Assembly: GCF_000381765.1 (NCBI RefSeq)
Contig: NZ_KB907078.1
Location: forward strand, 62,001-126,000
Reading direction: 5' to 3'
Length of the DNA stretch: 64,000 nucleotides
From: [Zimmermannella] faecalis ATCC 13722
GTDB lineage: Bacteria > Actinomycetota > Actinomycetes > Actinomycetales > Microbacteriaceae
Shown: positions 58,428 through 64,000 of the stretch, piece after piece
How the letters are laid out: each line of letters begins with the position of its first letter
Position numbering within the stretch: position 1 is the first letter of the stretch
Made by a program: the position numbers and the translations under genes
The notes under the pieces: generated by a model
What the model was told of the DNA's origin: nothing
The model's input: the letters and a program-made list of their open reading frames with translations, nothing else
Databases searched by the model: none

Positions 58428-60149
58428 TCACCGCACGTCGTAGCGGAACGACGTTGAGTACTGCTCGAGCCGGTCAACTTCGAGCACGACGACGACCTCC
58501 CACTCACCCGTGTCGGGAACATTGACGGCCGAACTGATGAACGTCGTGGTCGTGGGCGAGTCAGGGTCGAGCGGCTCGGGCAGCCGGATCGGGAACGCCA
58601 CGTCGAGCGCTGCAACGGGCCCGTCGACCTGCTGCAGGCTGGCGTCCACCACCTCCGGCTGCGGCGAGTTCGGCTCGGGTGGCGTCACCGAGATGCGAAA
58701 GGTTTGGGGCCCGAGGCGCGCGGGCGCAACCTCGATCGCGAGTTCGTACGGGCCCGCGATCGCGGTCATCGTCGCGACGGGGTGCCATTCGTCGAGCGCG
58801 GGCGTTACCGACGACAGCACGCCCGAGATCATCACGATCGCCGCCGCGATACCGGCCTCTCGCCGCACCCGGCGACGCAACCTGGCCGTTTGCCCGGGTC
58901 GCGGTTCGGCTCCGGCCGCGAGCCGCCGCTCACGCACACCCCATCGATACCCGAGCAGCCCGAGCCAGAGCACAATCGCGACGAGCCCGAGCTTGACGAG
59001 CAGGAGCACGCCATAGGTGGTCGTGAACAGCGCCTCGACCGTTCCAACCGCCGAGACGCCCTGCACGACGCCCGACGCGACGACCGCGGCGGCGCACACG
59101 GCCGCGTAGATCGACCAGACAGGGATGCGCGCCAGCCGAGCCGCGGTGAGGCGGCGCCATAGGAGCAGCCAGCCGAGCACGACCAGTCCGCCGATCCAGG
59201 CGATGGCGCCAAGCGCGTGCAGCAGCGTTGCGGCGAAGAGGAGACCGTTCGTTCCGCCGTGCCCATTCACCACCACCGACGCGACGGCCACCAGCCCGAG
59301 CACACCCGCGAACAGCAGGCGCGTCATGCTGGGCCAGCGGCTGCCGGCCCCGATCGTCACCGCCGCGAGCGCGAGCGCGACACAGCGCATCCACACCGCG
59401 AGCGCGTACGGCGTCGCGAGAAACTCGCCGAGTTCGGCGACGACCTCGCCTTCGCCACCACCCGACCGGAGCCAGAAGAACTGTGCCGCGAGCTGCGCGA
59501 CGCTCGCGGCGATCGCGGCGAGCGCGCCCGCGACAGCGATGCGCCGCACGAGGATGCGCCCGCGGGGCCCCGCACCGAGGACGAGCGCCGCGGGCACGAT
59601 GCCGAGCGCGAAGACGAGCGCGAGGTAGACGGCACCCTTGGCGACGCCGATGACGAGGGTTAGCTCGGCGCTCGGCTCGGGTGCCTCGGCGAGCTGGGTC
59701 ATGCCCGCGGGCACGCCCACGCCGAACTGCAGCGAGCCACCAACCGGATGCGTATCGGCCGAGACGACGCGCCAGCTCGCGATATAGACGCCGTCGGGCA
59801 GCCCCGATTGCACGGGAATCGTGAGCGTCATGCGACTCGCGTCGAGTTCACCGATCGCGGCGTCGACGCGGTCGCCGTCGGCGTCGAGCACCGAGGTGGG
59901 ATCGGCGAGCCCGGTCAGGGTGACGGGCTCGTCAAAGGTGATCACCACTTCGCTCGGTGCGGATTCGAGTTCGCTGCCGTGGGCCGGGCTCGTCGACACC
60001 GTCGTTGCGTGGGCGTTTGCGGCGGGCAGTGCCGCCCACGGCGCAGGTTGCAGCACCATGAGCACCGTCACGACCAGGCCGAGCACCGACAGCCCGAGGG
60101 CGCGAGCCAAGCTCCGAGTGGATGCGCGAACCACCCGCGCCGAGCGCAT
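58428..60149 (-). CDS. CopC-CopD fusion copper transport protein (YcnJ-like)
   Basis: A 573-residue membrane protein. A signal peptide ends near NAHA, then a CopC domain (about 45-150) begins with HATTVSTSPAHGSEL and contains SADTHPVGG, giving the His-Asp-His copper(II) set of CopC. A CopD membrane domain with eight helices follows (about 165-450), including ALGAIAWIGGLVVLGW. A C-terminal extracellular domain of about 110 residues completes it. YcnJ proteins import copper. ATG at 60149 overlaps the YcnI stop as TGATG; GTG at 60176 is an alternative. It is the last gene of the copper-linked operon. Confidence 0.88.
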   Translation of the reverse strand: MRSARVVRASTRSLARALGLSVLGLVVTVLMVLQPAPWAALPAANAHATTVSTSPAHGSELESAPSEVVITFDEPVTLTGLADPTSVLDADGDRVDAAIGELDASRMTLTIPVQSGLPDGVYIASWRVVSADTHPVGGSLQFGVGVPAGMTQLAEAPEPSAELTLVIGVAKGAVYLALVFALGIVPAALVLGAGPRGRILVRRIAVAGALAAIAASVAQLAAQFFWLRSGGGEGEVVAELGEFLATPYALAVWMRCVALALAAVTIGAGSRWPSMTRLLFAGVLGLVAVASVVVNGHGGTNGLLFAATLLHALGAIAWIGGLVVLGWLLLWRRLTAARLARIPVWSIYAAVCAAAVVASGVVQGVSAVGTVEALFTTTYGVLLLVKLGLVAIVLWLGLLGYRWGVRERRLAAGAEPRPGQTARLRRRVRREAGIAAAIVMISGVLSSVTPALDEWHPVATMTAIAGPYELAIEVAPARLGPQTFRISVTPPEPNSPQPEVVDASLQQVDGPVAALDVAFPIRLPEPLDPDSPTTTTFISSAVNVPDTGEWEVVVVLEVDRLEQYSTSFRYDVR

Positions 60150-60907
60150 CAGCGTCGACGACGCGGCGCGAACCACGCCGCAGCGGCCCCGCCGATCGCC
60201 ACGACGAGCGCGATGACGCTCAGCGTCAGCGGCAGCCAGCTCGGCTGCGCGGCCTCGAGTTCGCTGGCGCCCCCGGTCGACTCCGCCGCCGACTCTGCCG
60301 CCGCATCCGCCGGCGCCGAGTCGACGCCGTGGCTGTCGGCCGTGTCACCCTCGGTCGGCACGATGTCGATGCTTGGCGCCGGGTAGTCGGGCTCCGCGTC
60401 ACCGGTCGCCTGCTGCACCCAGTCGGCCGTCGACCCGTCGGAATACTCCTGCACCGTCGGAAAGTGCACGGTGCCCTCCTCGGGAAGCGGCCCGACCGAC
60501 AGCGCGAACTCTTGGAACTCGTCTGGCCCGAGGCCCTCGTCGGTTGCTTCCCAGACGACCTCGGTCACGCGCTCCTCCCCGTCGGAATCGGCCTCCCGCA
60601 CGACTTCGGCCTGCCAGCCGGCAAGCGGTTGCACCCGAACCTGGGTGAACGTGACGTCGTCAGGAATCGTGACCCGCAGCCCGGTCGTACTCGCCGTCGC
60701 AGATTCGCTCGGCACCCGGAACGTGAGGAGCGTCCAGGCCCCACCGCTCGGGTTCGAGGCGACCACCGAGACGTGTGCATGCGCGCCAGCAGCACCGGCG
60801 AGCACGAGGCTCGCGGCCGCGACGAGCACCGCAACGGCGCGCGCGAGCCATGGCCACGCGCCGCGAGCGGCCGGGACGCGTCGAGAGGTGAGCAGGGCCG
60901 TCGTCAT
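60149..60907 (-). CDS. YcnI/DUF1775 copper-binding membrane-anchored protein
   Basis: A 252-residue secreted protein with a signal peptide ending AHA before His45, so the mature N-terminus would be HVSV, as in copper-binding YcnI proteins that use the first His, a Trp and a Glu. The DUF1775 domain spans about 45-180. An Ala/Glu/Ser-rich linker and one C-terminal helix with a PRRRR tail anchor it to the membrane. It likely delivers copper to the CopC-CopD protein. The start overlaps the ATPase stop as ATGA. Confidence 0.9.
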   Translation of the reverse strand: MTTALLTSRRVPAARGAWPWLARAVAVLVAAASLVLAGAAGAHAHVSVVASNPSGGAWTLLTFRVPSESATASTTGLRVTIPDDVTFTQVRVQPLAGWQAEVVREADSDGEERVTEVVWEATDEGLGPDEFQEFALSVGPLPEEGTVHFPTVQEYSDGSTADWVQQATGDAEPDYPAPSIDIVPTEGDTADSHGVDSAPADAAAESAAESTGGASELEAAQPSWLPLTLSVIALVVAIGGAAAAWFAPRRRR

Positions 60908-61743
60908 GTCGTTTCGCTTTCTTCGAGGCGGGGTGTGTCCCCGCTAATGGTGTCGGTCGTGTCGGTGTCGGTCGTGTCGGTATCGCGATCGAGCAGGCCG
61001 AGGATGCGTTGCCGCAACTCGACAAACTCGGGCGCGGCTTCGTCGCGGGGTCGGGGCAGGTCGACGAGCACTTCTTCACGGATCCGCGCCGGCCGAGGAG
61101 AGAACACGAGCACTCGGTCGGCGAGCAGCAGCGCCTCGCTCACGTCGTGGGTCACAAGAATCGCCGTGGGGTGATTGCGCTCCCAGAGCTCGAGCAGCCG
61201 CCCCTGCAGATTGCGTCGCGTCAGGGCGTCGAGCTTGCCGAGCGGTTCGTCGAGCAGGAGCAACGACGGATCGCCGACGAGGGCCCGGGCCAGCGCCGTG
61301 CGCTGCGCCATCCCACCCGACAGTTGTGACGGCCACGCTCCCGCAAATTCGGTGAGGCCGACGGCCTCGATGACCTCGTCGATCGCGTCCGCCGAGTCGC
61401 GCAGCTTGCCGCGCGCTTGCGGCCCGAGCGCAACGTTCTGGCGTACCGTGCGCCAGGGCAACAGGGTGGGGTCTTGAAAGACGAGGGCACGGTCAGGGTC
61501 AGGGCCGCGCACCGGACTCCCGTTGACGTACACGTCGCCGAAAAGCGGTTTGTCGAGGCCGGCGAGGAGCCGCAGCAGGGTCGACTTGCCGCTACCACTC
61601 GGCCCGACGAGCGCGACAAACTCGCCCGGTTTCGCCGAGATCGAGACGTCGTCGAGCACGAGCAAATCCTGACCGCTGCTTCGGAACGCCTGCGTGACGC
61701 CCAGGACGTCGACCGCGGCTCCGGCAAGTTGTTTCGTCACCAT
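60904..61743 (-). CDS. NitT/TauT-family ABC importer ATPase
   Basis: A 279-residue ATPase with Walker A GPSGSGKST, Q-loop VFQDPTLLPW, signature LSGGMAQR and Walker B LLLDEPLGKLD, all typical of SsuB/TauB/NrtD-like proteins. The C-terminus ends in an Asp-Thr repeat (DTDTTDTDTTDT) encoded by a 17-18-bp tandem duplication near 60946-60985. ATG at 61743 has AAGGAG eight bases upstream and overlaps the permease by seven bases. Overlap with YcnI implies that the importer is part of copper handling. Confidence 0.88.
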   Translation of the reverse strand: MVTKQLAGAAVDVLGVTQAFRSSGQDLLVLDDVSISAKPGEFVALVGPSGSGKSTLLRLLAGLDKPLFGDVYVNGSPVRGPDPDRALVFQDPTLLPWRTVRQNVALGPQARGKLRDSADAIDEVIEAVGLTEFAGAWPSQLSGGMAQRTALARALVGDPSLLLLDEPLGKLDALTRRNLQGRLLELWERNHPTAILVTHDVSEALLLADRVLVFSPRPARIREEVLVDLPRPRDEAAPEFVELRQRILGLLDRDTDTTDTDTTDTISGDTPRLEESETT

Positions 61744-62864
61744 CGGGTCAGCTCCTTCTCCCAGCGCAGCACGTAGTTGCGCACCTTGAACAGCGCGGTC
61801 AGCAACAGTCCGCACACGAGCACCAGCAGCACGATGCCGGCATAGAGACCGGGGAAGTCGCCGAAGCTCTTCTTCCAGTTGAGGAACCATCCGAGGCCCG
61901 CGTTCACGCCGAAGTTCTCGGCCACAACGAGCGCCGCGAACGAGGCTCCGAGCGCCATGAAGGCGCCGGTGAAGATGCTCGGCAGCGCGGCTGGCAGGCC
62001 GATTCGGAAGACGAGGAACGGCCCCTTCGCCCCGAGCGTCTGCGCGACGTCGAAGTATGAGCGAGGCACGCTGAGGATTCCGGCGCGGGTGAGCACGCTA
62101 ATCGGGAACCAGACGCTGAGCGCGATCATGAACACGGCGCCGAGGTAGGCGGTTGGTACGAGCACGAACACGATCGGTACCCACGCGAGCGCCGGAATCG
62201 GCCCGATAAAGATCAAGATCGGATGCACCCAGTAGTTCACGGCTTTGAACCAGCCGATCGTGATGCCGGTCGCGAGGCCCGCGATGAGTCCGACGACGAA
62301 CCCGACCGCGAGCAGCAGCAGCGAGTTCCCGACGCTCTCGGCGAGAATGAGCCGCGAGTCCCAGAGCCGCTCCACGATCTCCTGCGGTGCCACGAGATAC
62401 GGCGGCGCGAAGATCATGGTTTTCGCGGTCGTGAGTTCCCAGAAGAGCAGCCACACGGCCGCCCCGAAGTTCCAGGCGGCGCCGTGCGCGAGGCGCTGCG
62501 TCGCCCAGCGTCCGACGCGCCCGCGCGTGGCGCTCGCAACCCAGAGTGCCACCGTTATCGCGGCGAGCACGAGCGCGGCCACCACGACGAACGGCGTCGC
62601 GCGCTCGATGTAGCCGGCATCCCGCTGCGGCAGCGCGCTGCTGTCGGGCACGAACACGATCACCGCCGCCAGCGCCAACCACGCGATCGCGCCGGCCGCA
62701 ATGAGCACGGCACCGGCGCGCACGGGCTGCGTGCTGCGCGAGAGCGCCTCGCCGACGCGATGCCGTAACGCGATCCGGGCGGAGCCTGCGTCATTCTCGT
62801 CGCGCGCATCCACCCCGGCGGGAGAGTTCGCGAGGGCGGGCGCTACCTCGACCTGACTCGTCAT
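61737..62864 (-). CDS. NitT/TauT-family ABC importer permease
   Basis: A 375-residue permease. Six helices from about residue 120 carry the conserved loop LTRAGILSVPRSYFDVAQTLGAKGPFLVFRIGLPAALPSIFTG. Two additional N-terminal helices (about 48-115) precede them, making it 100 residues longer than SsuC. The start has GGAGGCGAAG before the ATG. It lies nine bases after the binding-protein gene. Transported compound is unknown; members carry sulfonates, nitrate, pyrimidine precursors or chelates. Confidence 0.88.
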   Translation of the reverse strand: MTSQVEVAPALANSPAGVDARDENDAGSARIALRHRVGEALSRSTQPVRAGAVLIAAGAIAWLALAAVIVFVPDSSALPQRDAGYIERATPFVVVAALVLAAITVALWVASATRGRVGRWATQRLAHGAAWNFGAAVWLLFWELTTAKTMIFAPPYLVAPQEIVERLWDSRLILAESVGNSLLLLAVGFVVGLIAGLATGITIGWFKAVNYWVHPILIFIGPIPALAWVPIVFVLVPTAYLGAVFMIALSVWFPISVLTRAGILSVPRSYFDVAQTLGAKGPFLVFRIGLPAALPSIFTGAFMALGASFAALVVAENFGVNAGLGWFLNWKKSFGDFPGLYAGIVLLVLVCGLLLTALFKVRNYVLRWEKELTRW

Positions 62865-62873
62865 CTTCGCCTC

Positions 62874-64000
62874 CTAGAAGTTCAGGCCGAGGTCGACGAA
62901 CACGTCAGACGCGAGGGCCTCGGCATCGGTGTCGGCGGGCAAGAAGCCGGTCTTGATGTACTTCTCGATGCCGGGCTTCAGCACGTTCTTGAGGTTCTGC
63001 GGCGACGGATCGAACGTGAGGGTCTGCAGCACGGGCAGAATTTCTTGCGGCGTGCCGGCCACGTAGTTCAGCCCCGATTCGAGCTCCGCGGTCTCTTCGA
63101 GGTTGGCACCCGCCCACCGCGAGCCTTCCGACCACGCGGTCACGAGCTTCCCGGCGGTCACCGGGTCTTCGCTCACGAACGTGTTGTTCAGCACGACCGC
63201 ACAGCACGGCTGGTCGGCGTTCGCGCTGAGGTTCTGGTTGTTTGACAGCACGCTGGCCCAGCCGGCCTCGACGCCCTCAATAATCGGCAGGTAGCCGCCC
63301 TCGGTCGCGATCGCGTCGACCTTGCCGGTCTTGAGCGCCTCGGGAAGCAGTGGTTGTTCGATGACGACCCATTCGACCTCGCCGGCCTCGGGGCTCGAGT
63401 TGATGCCGGCATCGAGCAGGTCGAGCGAGAAGAAGTTCGTCGCCGAGCCCTGCAGGTTGCTCACGCCGATTCGCTTGCCCTTGAGGTCGGCGACCTCGCT
63501 GATGCTGCCCTCGCTGAGGGTGTAAAGGTCGAGGCAGCCTTGGTGCAGGCCGCCGCTGAGCTTCACCGGCGCGCCGTTGTAGATCGGGCCGAGGTAGTTG
63601 AAAAAGATGCCGTTCGAGGCGGCGTACTTGCCGGAGCCGACCGCCTCGACCACGTTCTCGCCCGAGCCCGTCTTCTTCAGCACGACGTTGAGGCCCGCAT
63701 TCGCGAAGTAGCCCTTTTCGTAGGCCACGATGAGGGGCGCCTCACACACGCCGCTCGGCGCCGTGAGGGCGATCTCGCGATCGGCCCACGAGTTCGTCAC
63801 GGTGAGCCCACTTGCCGTTGCGGTTTCGCGGCTGCGAATGAACCACCAGCCACCGAACAGGCCCGCGGCGGCCACGGCCGCGCCGACACCGGCTCCCGTG
63901 AGCAGCGTTCGCCGTGAGAGCCCCCTCGACTCGTCGGCGTCGGCCGGTGCCGACTCGATGCGGGCGCCGCTCGGCAGCACCTTCTCGTCGGCTTCGGTCG
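62874..64000 (-). CDS. NitT/TauT-family substrate-binding protein, open at window edge
   Basis: At least 368 residues of an NMT1/TauA-like binding protein. A Tat-type signal with SRRTLLTGAG and a hydrophobic stretch stands near the N-terminus, then the binding fold (APLIVAYEKGYFANAGLNVVL, SGSATNFFSLDLL). Cysteines occur in PSGVCEAP, HQGCLDLY and ADQPCCAVV, more than usual for the family. The frame remains open to the window end; a GTG at 63980 is possible but has no spaced ribosome site. It leads the importer-YcnI-CopCD operon. Confidence 0.82.
   Translation of the reverse strand, partial: TEADEKVLPSGARIESAPADADESRGLSRRTLLTGAGVGAAVAAAGLFGGWWFIRSRETATASGLTVTNSWADREIALTAPSGVCEAPLIVAYEKGYFANAGLNVVLKKTGSGENVVEAVGSGKYAASNGIFFNYLGPIYNGAPVKLSGGLHQGCLDLYTLSEGSISEVADLKGKRIGVSNLQGSATNFFSLDLLDAGINSSPEAGEVEWVVIEQPLLPEALKTGKVDAIATEGGYLPIIEGVEAGWASVLSNNQNLSANADQPCCAVVLNNTFVSEDPVTAGKLVTAWSEGSRWAGANLEETAELESGLNYVAGTPQEILPVLQTLTFDPSPQNLKNVLKPGIEKYIKTGFLPADTDAEALASDVFVDLGLNF

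Overview
The window is GC-rich actinobacterial DNA. Codon use, TANNNT -10 boxes, leaderless starts and the gene repertoire suggest an order Micrococcales organism, most likely Microbacteriaceae; no rRNA, tRNA or marker gene is present to prove that. It is chromosomal and almost entirely catabolic and transport genes. No phage, insertion sequence, integrase or CRISPR array was seen.

Layout. (1) 112-3859: two coupled SDR dehydrogenases, a FadR-type GntR regulator and an L-2-hydroxyglutarate oxidase. (2) 4094-4813: a membrane protein preceded by an unusual symmetric array of 19-bp units. (3) 4890-14559, minus strand: a tightly coupled seven-gene operon (APC permease, glutamine-synthetase-like ligase, FluG-type amidohydrolase, M20 amidohydrolase, RpiR regulator, class III aminotransferase, Orn/Lys/Arg-type decarboxylase). 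This looks like a gamma-glutamylation route for an amine or basic amino acid and is the best candidate for an undescribed pathway. (4) 14850-18775: three redox genes. (5) 19500-24363 and 31709-33297: the homoprotocatechuate (3,4-dihydroxyphenylacetate) meta-cleavage pathway, hpaG-GntR-hpaE-hpaD and hpaHI. The two blocks are separated by an ABC-exporter pair and an iron/haem/cobalamin-type importer. (6) 33878-38199: acyl-CoA hydrolase-like gene, semialdehyde dehydrogenase, YcaQ-like DNA glycosylase. (7) 38420-52168: a sugar-acid and hydroxy-acid region with an Opp/Dpp-type importer, two D-2-hydroxyacid dehydrogenases, 5-dehydro-4-deoxyglucarate dehydratase (kdgD), glucarate dehydratase (gudD), LysR, and L-lactate dehydrogenase with its GntR regulator. 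With the semialdehyde dehydrogenase at 35252 this completes D-glucarate to 2-oxoglutarate. (8) 52308-54739: lipid kinase and M20 peptidase. (9) 55027-58280: manganese-type ABC importer and MntR-like repressor. (10) 58428-64000: an overlapping operon joining a NitT/TauT-type ABC importer to YcnI and a CopC-CopD fusion, suggesting copper or copper-chelate acquisition.

The intergenic spaces are rich in structured repeats. One family has five nested palindromes (CTAGCCCG stems). A second has three long hairpins with GGTTGGCA ends, and a third has three copies of a roughly 62-70 nt hairpin with a conserved GGCCACACTTGCCCACCA core. There is also a 66-bp tandem pair, a perfect 64-bp palindrome and the 19-bp array. 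Several genes start 6-8 nt after a -10 box without a Shine-Dalgarno sequence, so leaderless transcription is likely common here.

All functions are inferred from sequence motifs and context; no database search was possible.
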